A stretch of 64,000 nucleotides of DNA from the NCBI GenBank assembly GCA_002492525.1, contig DKZA01000008.1, positions 1 to 64,000 of the forward strand. The letters are read 5' to 3'. This document shows positions 18,981 through 27,218 of the stretch, piece by piece. Origin of the DNA: Lachnospiraceae bacterium UBA7086. GTDB lineage: Bacteria > Bacillota > Clostridia > Lachnospirales > Lachnospiraceae. Below the pieces are notes generated by a model that worked only from the letters and a program-made list of their open reading frames with translations, made no database searches and was not told the DNA's origin. How positions within the stretch are numbered: position 1 is the first letter of the stretch; each line of letters opens with the position of its first letter. Made by a program: the position numbers and the translations under genes.

Positions 18981-19889
18981 TTACAGACTAAACTGCGAAA
19001 AAGCATCCCCCGTATCCCGCAGTCCTTCATGATAACGCATCAGATATGCCTTCATCTCCGTATGACGCTCTCCCATATCCGCCATCATCTGTGAAAAATT
19101 TTCTTTTGTCACACCGCCAAGGCTTGTCAGAAATTCATAATATGCCCTGTCATCTCCATGTTCTTCTAACACTACCTGCCAGGTTTCCTCCGTTTCGCAT
19201 CCCTTGATGTGGGCAAGCAGATACTCCCGCATATTCGCCCGCAGATCTTCCTGCAACCCATAATCATGCATCAGGCGAAGCATTGCAAGCCGCACCTTGC
19301 CGCGCCGCTTCTGCTCCATATAATACCCCAGGTCGTTCTCCCTGCTGCCATAATCTTCCTCGCCACACAAAAGCATTTTGGAAAATCCCTCACTATCTTT
19401 TAATGCTAACAGTGTCTTTACCCTCGCGTCCCATCCGGCAAGCCAGCTTTCTGTTCCTACATTCTCCAGATCAAAAAGATAGAAAGCATCTAACTGATTC
19501 ACCACAGCTGCCAGCAGCCATGCCACATCTTCTCTCCCGGCGCCGTCCCTTCGTCCGGCACTGTCTTCAATCCGCACAAGCCGGCCACATTCCTTAAAAA
19601 CTCCTTGTCCCATCTCTATCTGCCGATAAGGAATGATCACTTGCTCCAGATTTCCGCAATAAGCAAATGCCCAGTCTCCGATACCGGCAATAGTATCCGG
19701 CAAAGTAATCTTTCGCAGCGCTTTATTACTCAAAAAAGCCTTCTTGCCGATCCACACCACAGGATTGCCGCCTATCTTTTCCGGAATCTGTATCTTTGCA
19801 TCCCTGCCGCTGTAGCCGGTGATCACCGCCGTATCCAGGGTAATCTCATAATCCAGACTGCCCTGTTCTGTCTCCAGATTTCCCTTCAT
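18981..19889 (-). CDS. BspA-type leucine-rich-repeat protein with helical C-terminus
   Basis: About 302 residues, probably cytoplasmic because no signal or membrane segment is seen. Residues 1-110 hold about three LRR_5-type repeats (IGKKAFLSNKALRKITLPDTI, IGDWAFAYCGNLEQVIIP). Residues 130-300 look all-helical and match no family I know. The start is uncertain: the ATG at 19889 is 12 bases after AAAGG, and a TTG at 19898 is only 3 bases after it. It lies 36-45 bases downstream of the MoxR ATPase gene, suggesting a third member of that system, perhaps a substrate or partner-binding subunit (inference). Confidence 0.72.
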   Translation of the reverse strand: MKGNLETEQGSLDYEITLDTAVITGYSGRDAKIQIPEKIGGNPVVWIGKKAFLSNKALRKITLPDTIAGIGDWAFAYCGNLEQVIIPYRQIEMGQGVFKECGRLVRIEDSAGRRDGAGREDVAWLLAAVVNQLDAFYLFDLENVGTESWLAGWDARVKTLLALKDSEGFSKMLLCGEEDYGSRENDLGYYMEQKRRGKVRLAMLRLMHDYGLQEDLRANMREYLLAHIKGCETEETWQVVLEEHGDDRAYYEFLTSLGGVTKENFSQMMADMGERHTEMKAYLMRYHEGLRDTGDAFSQFSL

Positions 19890-19934
19890 ACCATACAAAT
19901 ACCTTTCTCAAATGTTTCCGCAAACGTACCTTTT

Positions 19935-21449
19935 CTACAATGCCAGCTCCCTTATCTGTCCCAGGAGCACGTCTCCTCTCTCTGTCAGCATCATTTCCTC
20001 ATTATGTCTTGTGTAATCCTCACATCCATAAGCACTGATAAATGCTGCGCAGTCTGACTGTACCGTACACTCTGTCAAAAGTACCAGCATTTCATTGCCG
20101 CTGCCAAAAGTGTCTTCCACAAAACCAAACAAAAAATGTAATCTTTCCTGCAGGGCTTTCGTCTCCCGCTTATACTGTTCCACCCGTGTCCCAAACTTTT
20201 CCTGAATCAGTAAAAAAGCATCCTGCCCATTCTCTGCCCCCGATGTCATAAGCAGTTTCTCACATTCCTGCAAAAAACCGATAATGGTACGGCTCTTTTT
20301 CTTTTCTTTCAAAGATAAAGCTCCGGCCGCAAGCAAAGATTCATACGCCCGCTGTCTGGCCTGCGCCTGCTGCCCCAACATGGACGTAAGCTCCCCGGCA
20401 TTTTTCTCCGGTGCCTTTGATTTTAACGCCTTTAAAGGATTCATCAATTCCTGTAACATAGCGGATACCTGCATATTTTCCCGGATTTCCTGCTGTATCC
20501 GGTCAATCAGCATACCCATCAGAGACAAGCGCTCATCAAACCCGGCTTTTCTTGCTTTGTCTTTCATCTGCTCATTCGCCCGTCCGGATAGAATGTCTTC
20601 CACCCGGTAATCGTTCTGATATTTTTGATAAAGCTCATAATAAGCAGTAAATTCCCTGGCTACACGGGCATTGCGAAGGTACTGACCCACCAGTGTTTCT
20701 TCCACCGCAAGGCCCTCCTCCTCGTAAAGAAGAAGCATCTGGGACAAATCCTCCCAGCCTCTGGCCGTGACATAAGCTTTACCCCGTACCGTAGTCTCTA
20801 CCTGATAGAAGTCTTCTTTCTTCATGTCAAGATAATTCAGGATTGCCGTATGGATTCCTCTGTCTTTCGCATATTCCCGCCAGATTTCATATTCGGCCTC
20901 CACCTCCAGAATCTTCATCCTGTCCAGTGTCACCACATCAAATTCCCGTACGGATTTATTGTACTCCGGCGGATTACCGGCTGTCACGATCACCCACCCC
21001 TCCGGCACCTGATGTCTGCCAAATACTTTATACTGTAAGAATTGTAACATGGAAGGCGCCAATGTCTCCGAAACGCAGTTGATCTCATCCAGGAACAGGA
21101 TTCCTTCCTTGATACCGCTTGTCGCCATCACATCATAAATGGATGCAATGATCTCACTCATAGTGTACTCGGACACATCATAAGAGATTCCTTCATACTC
21201 CTTATGCGTAATGAACGGAAGACCCAGGGCGGACTGCCTTGTATGATGCGTCATAGAATAGGATACCAGTGCAATCCCCAGTTCCTGGGCAATCTGCTCC
21301 ATAATGGCCGTCTTCCCAATCCCCGGTGCTCCAAGCAGAAACACCGGCCGCTGTCTGACTACGGGAATCCTGTACTCTCCGTTTTCCTCTTTTTTCAGAT
21401 ACAGATTAACAGTATCCTTAATATAATTTTTCGCTTCCTTAATATTCAT
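19935..21449 (-). CDS. MoxR-family AAA+ ATPase
   Basis: A 504-residue AAA+ ATPase of the MoxR/dynein-related type that usually acts as a chaperone with a VWA-domain partner. Walker A is GAPGIGKT (40-47) and Walker B is ILFLDEIN (117-124); sensor 1 is VIVTAGNPPEYN. The C-terminal 200 residues are helical and longer than in minimal MoxR proteins. AAGGAG lies 13 bases before the start, somewhat far. The VWA-like gene ends 17 bases upstream and the LRR gene follows. Target protein unknown. Confidence 0.87.
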   Translation of the reverse strand: MNIKEAKNYIKDTVNLYLKKEENGEYRIPVVRQRPVFLLGAPGIGKTAIMEQIAQELGIALVSYSMTHHTRQSALGLPFITHKEYEGISYDVSEYTMSEIIASIYDVMATSGIKEGILFLDEINCVSETLAPSMLQFLQYKVFGRHQVPEGWVIVTAGNPPEYNKSVREFDVVTLDRMKILEVEAEYEIWREYAKDRGIHTAILNYLDMKKEDFYQVETTVRGKAYVTARGWEDLSQMLLLYEEEGLAVEETLVGQYLRNARVAREFTAYYELYQKYQNDYRVEDILSGRANEQMKDKARKAGFDERLSLMGMLIDRIQQEIRENMQVSAMLQELMNPLKALKSKAPEKNAGELTSMLGQQAQARQRAYESLLAAGALSLKEKKKSRTIIGFLQECEKLLMTSGAENGQDAFLLIQEKFGTRVEQYKRETKALQERLHFLFGFVEDTFGSGNEMLVLLTECTVQSDCAAFISAYGCEDYTRHNEEMMLTERGDVLLGQIRELAL

Positions 21450-21466
21450 ATAACCACACTCGCTCC

Positions 21467-22792
21467 TTAGTCAACGGAATGACTCTCTGTTTCTCCAAAA
21501 GTCTCAATCTCTTCCTCTTCCAATATCAACTGTATCGCCCAGGGCGGCACCTTGGGGCGGTTCTCATCCTGGTTTAAGAATACAAATGCCACCTCATAAT
21601 CCGGCATCTGCTCCGGATAAATCCCGTATCCGTCCGTAAAATAAATCAGACCCTTTAGGTCTTCAAACTCTCCTGCTTTTTGCAGCTTTTCCACATAAGT
21701 AAATACGGGTCTAAAGTCCGTGGAGCCAAAACCCGTCAGCTTCGCCTTCTCCATAAAAGCATCAAACTCGGCCTTTTCGGTAATCTTCGTATCCTGCTGT
21801 ACCTGGCTGTCACACTGTATGATGTGCACATTGATCTTAGCAAAAAAATTCTCCCGCTCCTGCATGATATTATAGGTTTTCTGCAAAAAAGCCTGCACAA
21901 TCTTTCCGCGGCAGGAAGCAGAGGTATCGATAGCGATCACAAAATCCTTAATCTTATTGATATCGCAATATTCCAGGGGCTCTACCAAGGGCATATTGCC
22001 GTAAGTCTTTAATCCGTAAGTATAATAAATATAGTCAAATTCTTCATCATTCACCTGGATAGACTCGCCAAGAACCATGAAATGCCGTAAGAAATCACCG
22101 TAATCATAACGCTCCCTGGTAGCCTCTCCCAAATTCTGCGTCATGCTCTCCGCATTGTTCTTGTCCTTACTAAAGCTCTTAAGATCGGCCTTGATACGCT
22201 CGCTTATCTTACGCCATTCGGCCTGGGACAATTCCAGTTCTTCCTTCCTGTCCCAGTAAATGTGCTCATCATAATGGCAATACTTACGCCACTCGGCCAC
22301 GGCTTTCATGGAGGGCTCCTCGATGCGGAAATGCCGGTATATCTTTTCCGCCGTAAGACCGCCCGCCTGCTTCCTCATCATTTCCAATCTGCCTTGCAAG
22401 ATCTCATCCGAAGACATCCGGGCCGGCGGCAGATCCATCTCCAAAACAGTATTTTCTACCGCAATATCTGTGGCCAGATCCCAGTACTCCGGCCGCAGCT
22501 TATCAACCTGGAAGCTATGATAAAAAATGCAGTGAAGCAGTGTATGCAGATATAACCTGGACGCATATCCCGGCTCCTTTTCGTACTGTCTTAAAAGAAG
22601 CAGCGGATCATAATAAAGTCTTTCTCCGTCAAACAAATGGGAGCCCGTATTTTCCCTACATTCCACCTTAAGCCTAGCAAGGGCCGTATCCAAAAACCGC
22701 AGATTGATCAAAAGACCGTCATGTGCAAGATTGAGAATCTGCACTGCAAGTGTCCTTATCTTCTCTTGTCTGTCAGCCGCTTCTTTCGCCAT
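21467..22792 (-). CDS. VWA-like protein with metallopeptidase-fold N-terminus (DUF2201 type)
   Basis: A 441-residue partner of the MoxR ATPase. The N-terminal half has HTLLHCIFYH (HxxxH spacing), as in the metallopeptidase-like domain of DUF2201 proteins. The C-terminal half is a von Willebrand A-like domain with the MIDAS motif DTSAS near residue 287 (VIAIDTSAS) and a later TDG (YFTDGYG). The ribosome site AAGGAAG is good. It is 17 bases from the ATPase gene, which is strong evidence for joint action. Whether the first domain is a working peptidase cannot be told from the sequence. Confidence 0.83.
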   Translation of the reverse strand: MAKEAADRQEKIRTLAVQILNLAHDGLLINLRFLDTALARLKVECRENTGSHLFDGERLYYDPLLLLRQYEKEPGYASRLYLHTLLHCIFYHSFQVDKLRPEYWDLATDIAVENTVLEMDLPPARMSSDEILQGRLEMMRKQAGGLTAEKIYRHFRIEEPSMKAVAEWRKYCHYDEHIYWDRKEELELSQAEWRKISERIKADLKSFSKDKNNAESMTQNLGEATRERYDYGDFLRHFMVLGESIQVNDEEFDYIYYTYGLKTYGNMPLVEPLEYCDINKIKDFVIAIDTSASCRGKIVQAFLQKTYNIMQERENFFAKINVHIIQCDSQVQQDTKITEKAEFDAFMEKAKLTGFGSTDFRPVFTYVEKLQKAGEFEDLKGLIYFTDGYGIYPEQMPDYEVAFVFLNQDENRPKVPPWAIQLILEEEEIETFGETESHSVD

Positions 22793-22845
22793 GTCCTGTT
22801 CTTCCTTTCTCCTGCCCTGCCGGCCAGAGTATTCTGTTATTTACG

Positions 22846-23634
22846 CTATCTCTGCATCAGTACCGATAGCAGATACAGTACCAGCAGATGAACCGGATAG
22901 AATAAGTAAAAGAACCATTTGGAAAAATTCCTGCCATGCTCCGCCCTTCTGCCGTTATAAAAAAACAATACCGCCGCGCCCGCCGCCAGGATGCCAAGAC
23001 AGCCAAGCAATCCATGCACAAGCGATGCCGGCAGCCCATAGTTCTCCCACATATAATTTCTGGTTATAAAAAGACTATAGACTAAGGCAACGGCTCCATA
23101 ATCCATCAGCATTTTCCTTCTGTCTCCCCAGTGTTCGGCAAGCAGATACACTAAAAGCGCCGCAAAAATCTGCCAGTCTCCTATGACGGTCACCAGCACA
23201 AGAATGGCACAGCAAGCACCTCGCCATAGGGGATCTGCAATCTTTTCCCGGGCGGCCAGAATCAGAAACGAACAAAACAAGGTATAAAACATATTGAGTA
23301 TAAGAGGCTGTCCCTCCATGGATATCCTGAGCGCTAAATAAAAGGGAATCTGGGATATCACCGTAAACACCAAAAGCCGTAAGCCGTATCTGACCTTTGA
23401 TCTGGTATAAGCATATCCCTCCACCAGAAAGTAACACATGACCGGCGCCGTAAAATACCCTATATCCTCAAAAACTTCCTGTAAGACCGTTCCCTGTGTC
23501 AAAAATACATGAGCAATATGATTGAGCAGCATGGTGACCATGGCAACATATTTGATCACATCACGGTTAAGTCCCCGCCTTACTGTCTGTGCCTCCGTCT
23601 TTTCCACGATATTTTCGTCCGCCTTTCCACACAA
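22846..23634 (-). CDS. TraX-family membrane protein
   Basis: A polytopic membrane protein of about 262 residues with eight or so helices. The start of the domain, NRDVIKYVAMVTMLLNHIAHV, and the later YLFYPVHLLVLYL are hallmarks of the TraX family, related to membrane acyltransferases. F-plasmid TraX acetylates pilin, but chromosomal TraX proteins of Firmicutes are not characterised. The start is unclear: the first in-frame codon is TTG at 23634 without a good ribosome site. It is 53 bases upstream of the VWA-like gene. No conjugation genes are nearby. Confidence 0.8.
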   Translation of the reverse strand: MCGKADENIVEKTEAQTVRRGLNRDVIKYVAMVTMLLNHIAHVFLTQGTVLQEVFEDIGYFTAPVMCYFLVEGYAYTRSKVRYGLRLLVFTVISQIPFYLALRISMEGQPLILNMFYTLFCSFLILAAREKIADPLWRGACCAILVLVTVIGDWQIFAALLVYLLAEHWGDRRKMLMDYGAVALVYSLFITRNYMWENYGLPASLVHGLLGCLGILAAGAAVLFFYNGRRAEHGRNFSKWFFYLFYPVHLLVLYLLSVLMQR

Positions 23635-23703
23635 CTTCTATTTAATTTCCAAAAAATATCTTTGTTGCAGTTGCCGCCCATTCCCGACAAGTAGTCTTAA
23701 CGC

Positions 23704-23742
23704 GAAAACAGGCGATTGAAACTGACTCAACCGCCATCCTGT
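23704..23742 (-). terminator. Rho-independent terminator after metallo-hydrolase gene
   Basis: On the minus strand ACAGG-GGCGGTTGA pairs with TCAATCGCC-CTGT (one G-U pair, a small bulge) and runs into TTTT. Confidence 0.75.
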
Positions 23743-23750
23743 ATTCTTCT

Positions 23751-24383
23751 TTATTGGACAAAGGGATTATATTTCTTTTCCTCCCCTATTGTGGTAACCT
23801 CTCCATGTCCCGGATAAACTTTCGTCTCATCCGGCAGTACAAACAGCCTGTCTTTGATGGAACGCACCAGAGCACTCATACTGCCTGTGGCCAGATCCGT
23901 CCTTCCCACGGACTCCTGAAACAGCGTATCCCCTGCCACCAGGATGCCTGCCTCTTCAAAATAATAACAGCAGCTTCCCACCGTATGCCCCGGTGTGGCA
24001 ATCAACCTGCAGGTCATGCCCGCAATGGTAATCTCCTCATTATCCTTCAGATATCCGTCCGGGATCACCGTGTATGGCCTGCCCACCTGATCGGATACAT
24101 TGGTCACGGCATCTTCGCACAGCACCTTCTCTTCCTCATAGGCATAAATCGGTGCGCCGGATAATTCCCGCAGTTTATTGGTTCCCCAGATATGATCAAA
24201 ATGACCGTGTGTCAGAAGAATCCCCTTGACCTGAAATCCCTTTTCCCGTAAAGATTCATAAATATAATCACCCTTATCAGCCGGATCGAAGAAAATCACA
24301 TCATGGCTTCCCTCTCGGTACACAAAATAACAATTTGTCTGGCAGATCCCCAACATGAGCCTGCCGATTTTTAAATCAGACAT
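23751..24383 (-). CDS. Metallo-beta-lactamase-fold hydrolase (glyoxalase II-like)
   Basis: A soluble Zn-dependent hydrolase of 210 residues, similar to hydroxyacylglutathione hydrolase-like proteins. The metal motif THGHFDH (HxHxDH) is near residue 58, a second His is in TPGHTVGS, then GDTLFQESVGRTDL and the final YPGHGE. The ribosome site is GAGGGAG. It follows rel by 60 bases in the same direction; this neighbour is very common in Firmicutes, so they are likely co-transcribed. Substrate unknown, a thioester is plausible. Confidence 0.9.
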   Translation of the reverse strand: MSDLKIGRLMLGICQTNCYFVYREGSHDVIFFDPADKGDYIYESLREKGFQVKGILLTHGHFDHIWGTNKLRELSGAPIYAYEEEKVLCEDAVTNVSDQVGRPYTVIPDGYLKDNEEITIAGMTCRLIATPGHTVGSCCYYFEEAGILVAGDTLFQESVGRTDLATGSMSALVRSIKDRLFVLPDETKVYPGHGEVTTIGEEKKYNPFVQ

Positions 24384-24443
24384 CGTTTCTCCCTCTTTGT
24401 TGCCATATGGTTTACATAATCTATCGTCTTCATTTAATTTATG

Positions 24444-26759
24444 TCAACCAGTAGTTCTCTCAATATCAATTACGCTCTCAATGGTTCTGATTTTATCAAT
24501 GATACGCTGTAATTCTTCCCGGCTCCTGATTTCAAAGCTGACCGACATAGTGGCTGTGCCCTGCTTGTTGGCCCGCGTATTCAAAGCCAGAATATCTATA
24601 TCTTTCTCCGTCAACGCCTTCGACACGTCAGCTAACAATCCATTCCTGTTGTTGGCATAAATATTGATCTCCGCAAGATACTTCTCACTGCTGTCCTGTT
24701 CATCCACAGGCTGCCATTCCGCATCAATCAGCCTGTGACGGTCTAACTCCGGCAGATTCATAAGATTGATACAATCTGTACGGTGAATGGAGATTCCCCT
24801 TCCCCGGGTGACAAATCCTACAATCTCATCTCCCGGCACCGGGCTGCAGCATTTGGAAAAGCGCACCGCCACGTCATGAACACCCTTGACCATGATAGCG
24901 CTGGTACTCTTTCTGGGACGATTCCTGTTTGTCTGTACATTTCCCTCAATCTCTGCCATCACTTCGGCATCGGTCATCTCCCGCTTATGATCGTTTTCAT
25001 ACAGTTCCCGCATACGGTTGACAATCTGTCCTTCTTTGAGACCACCGTGTCCCACTGCCGCCAGGACGGATTCCCAGTTCTGAAAACCGTATTTCTTCAT
25101 GATGGCTTCTTCATACTTCGGTGTCAGTACATCGGCTGAGTTGATAGATTTTGCCTTACAGTAAGCATTGATCAGTTCCCGGCCCTTAACAATATTATCC
25201 TCTTTGAGCTCATTTTTGAACCACTGGTTAATCTTATTCTTGGCCTGTGTGCTCTTGACCACATTCAGCCAGTCACGACTTGGCCCTTTGGAATTCTGGG
25301 ACGTCATGATTTCCACCCGGTCGCCGTTTTTGATCTCATAATCTATGGTTACCAGCTTCCCGTTGACTCTGGCGCCGATCATCTTATTTCCCACTGCACT
25401 GTGGATACTATAGGCAAAATCTATGGGCGTAGAACCTGCCGGCAGGCTCTTCACATCCCCTGTGGGGGTAAAGCAATAGACATTGTCTGCAAAAAGATTC
25501 AGATCATCCTTCAGCAGATTCATAAATTCCTTATTATCCGACATATCCTGCTGCCACTCTAAGATCTGCCGCAGCCATACCAGTTTTTCTTCCTCCTGGG
25601 TCTCCACTTTCTTGCCGTCGGATGCTTCTTTATATTTCCAATGAGCAGCAATACCGTATTCCGCCGCCTTATGCATTTCATAAGTGCGAATCTGAATCTC
25701 GAAAGGCTGCCCGCTGGTCCCGATCAGTGTTGTATGCAGTGACTGATACATATTGGATTTCGGCATGGCAATATAATCCTTAAAGCGCCCCGGAATCGGT
25801 TTGTACATTTCATGAATCACACCAAGCGCCGCATAACAGTCCTTCACCGTATCCACGATGATCCGCACCGCAAACAGATCATAAATCTGATCAATAGACT
25901 TGTTCTGATTCTTCATCTTCTTATATATACTGAAAAAATGCTTGATACGGCCGTCTATCTGTGCCTTAATCCCGGCATTTTGAATGTGCTCACTGACCTC
26001 ATCAACGATGGTCTGAATGTACCGTTCACGCACACTCTTTCTCACTGCGATCTTATCTACCAGATCATAGTAAGCTTCCGGTTCCAGATATTTTAAGGAC
26101 AGATCATCCAATTCCACTTTAATCTTGGATATACCAAGCCGCTGGGCGATCGGCGAATAAATATCCAGCGTCTCTCTGGCAATCTCCTGCTGCTTTTCGG
26201 GACGCATATGCTGCAGCGTTCTCATATTATGAAGCCGGTCGGCCAGTTTGATCAAAATAACCCGAATATCCTTAGCCATAGCAAGAAACATCTTCCGCAG
26301 ATTTTCCGCCTGGCGCTCCAGCTTCTCCGCATCCTTATCCTGATTTCCCTGTTCTCCATGGAAATTCAGCTTTTCCAGTTTAGTGACTCCGTCCACCAGC
26401 AAAGCCACATCCTGCCCAAATTCTTCCTTAATCTGTTCATCTGTCATGATCGTATCTTCTACCACATCATGCAGAAGTCCTGCTACGATCGTTTCTTTAT
26501 CCAGTTCCAGGTCTGCAAGAATGATCGCTACGCACAACGGATGAATGATATAAGGCTCCCCTGACTTACGGGCCTGGCCCTTATGGGCCTCTGATGCTAT
26601 CCTGTAAGCTTTCCTGATCAGGCTGATATCTGTTGAGGGATGATATTTGCGCACACGGATAATAAGCTCCTCGTAGAGCTTTCCGGGAGTCTGAAATTCT
26701 TCAATCGATTCTATTCTGCCATCGTCAAAAACGATATCTTTCTTCTCTTCTGTCGTCAT
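24444..26759 (-). CDS. relA: Bifunctional (p)ppGpp synthetase/hydrolase Rel
   Basis: It makes and destroys the stringent alarmone (p)ppGpp. Its 771 residues fit the long RSH family. The hydrolase domain has the HD motif LLHDVVEDT near residue 90. The synthetase domain has GRFKDYIAMPKSN near 328; the basic RxKD motif marks a bifunctional enzyme. YQSLHT follows, then TGS (VYCFTPTGDVKSLPAGSTP), a CC-type region (SKCCSPVPGD) and a C-terminal ACT domain. Domains appear intact. The 458-base region upstream should carry its promoter. Confidence 0.97.
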   Translation of the reverse strand: MTTEEKKDIVFDDGRIESIEEFQTPGKLYEELIIRVRKYHPSTDISLIRKAYRIASEAHKGQARKSGEPYIIHPLCVAIILADLELDKETIVAGLLHDVVEDTIMTDEQIKEEFGQDVALLVDGVTKLEKLNFHGEQGNQDKDAEKLERQAENLRKMFLAMAKDIRVILIKLADRLHNMRTLQHMRPEKQQEIARETLDIYSPIAQRLGISKIKVELDDLSLKYLEPEAYYDLVDKIAVRKSVRERYIQTIVDEVSEHIQNAGIKAQIDGRIKHFFSIYKKMKNQNKSIDQIYDLFAVRIIVDTVKDCYAALGVIHEMYKPIPGRFKDYIAMPKSNMYQSLHTTLIGTSGQPFEIQIRTYEMHKAAEYGIAAHWKYKEASDGKKVETQEEEKLVWLRQILEWQQDMSDNKEFMNLLKDDLNLFADNVYCFTPTGDVKSLPAGSTPIDFAYSIHSAVGNKMIGARVNGKLVTIDYEIKNGDRVEIMTSQNSKGPSRDWLNVVKSTQAKNKINQWFKNELKEDNIVKGRELINAYCKAKSINSADVLTPKYEEAIMKKYGFQNWESVLAAVGHGGLKEGQIVNRMRELYENDHKREMTDAEVMAEIEGNVQTNRNRPRKSTSAIMVKGVHDVAVRFSKCCSPVPGDEIVGFVTRGRGISIHRTDCINLMNLPELDRHRLIDAEWQPVDEQDSSEKYLAEINIYANNRNGLLADVSKALTEKDIDILALNTRANKQGTATMSVSFEIRSREELQRIIDKIRTIESVIDIERTTG

Positions 26760-26877
26760 ACACTCACCAGCACCTTACACTGTCACCTGATAGCCTTTTT
26801 AAGACATTATAATATTATTTACAGGACAAGTCAAAATATTTCTACTTATGTATACCAACACAGATATATGTATGAAA

Positions 26878-27013
26878 GCCAGTCTGGACAGAAAATTTTC
26901 AAGGAGGCCCTAGAGCAACGCCAGCACTTGGCGAGGTTTTTACGAGCCTAGTGTCTGTTGCGTTGCGAAAGGAGCGAGAGCGGGCCGACGGAAAATTTTC
27001 TGTCCGGGCTGGC
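26878..27013. repeat. 136-bp nested palindromic element
   Basis: The 23-bp arms (26878-26900 and 26991-27013) match at 21 of 23 positions as an inverted repeat ending in GGACAGAAAATTTTC. Nested inside are GGCCC/GGGCC (26906, 26982), GCAACG/CGTTGC (26915, 26961) and CGCCA/TGGCG (26919, 26929). No open frame crosses it. It could be a MITE-like element or a structured RNA; its identity is not known to me. Confidence 0.7.
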
Positions 27014-27066
27014 GGCTTCTATAAATATATAGCAACAGATATATTGTCCCAATAACTGTCAGAGAA

Positions 27067-27108
27067 CAGAAAACGGCCAAATACCCTCTTGTATTCAACC
27101 GTTTTCTT
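27067..27108 (-). terminator. Probable groESL terminator
   Basis: AAAACGG and CCGTTTT with internal AATAC/GTATT form a hairpin; TTTTCTGTT follows on the minus strand and TTTTCTTTA on the plus strand. Confidence 0.65.
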
Positions 27109-27218
27109 TATCTTTCATTTTACGCTATTACATAACTTCGCAGATGCTGTAATCCTGCCCCATTCCAACAAGAATTACGAAGTAATTCTTGGGTCGCAGA
27201 CTGCTGAGTCTGCGACAC

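Larger units (their letters stand above)
26760..27218. other. 458-base intergenic region between groL and rel
   Basis: There is no convincing gene here. From left to right it holds a hairpin after the groL stop (GTCGCAGACT...AGTCTGCGAC, 27211-27234 edge), a small palindrome GAATTACGAAGTAATTC (27173-27189), the groL terminator, the 136-bp nested palindromic element at 26878, and about 100 AT-rich bases next to the rel start. Confidence 0.6.

Noticed and set aside
22846..23634. TraX-like gene as evidence of a conjugative element.
   Set aside because: No relaxase, coupling protein or type IV secretion gene is in the window, and chromosomal TraX-like proteins are common in Firmicutes.
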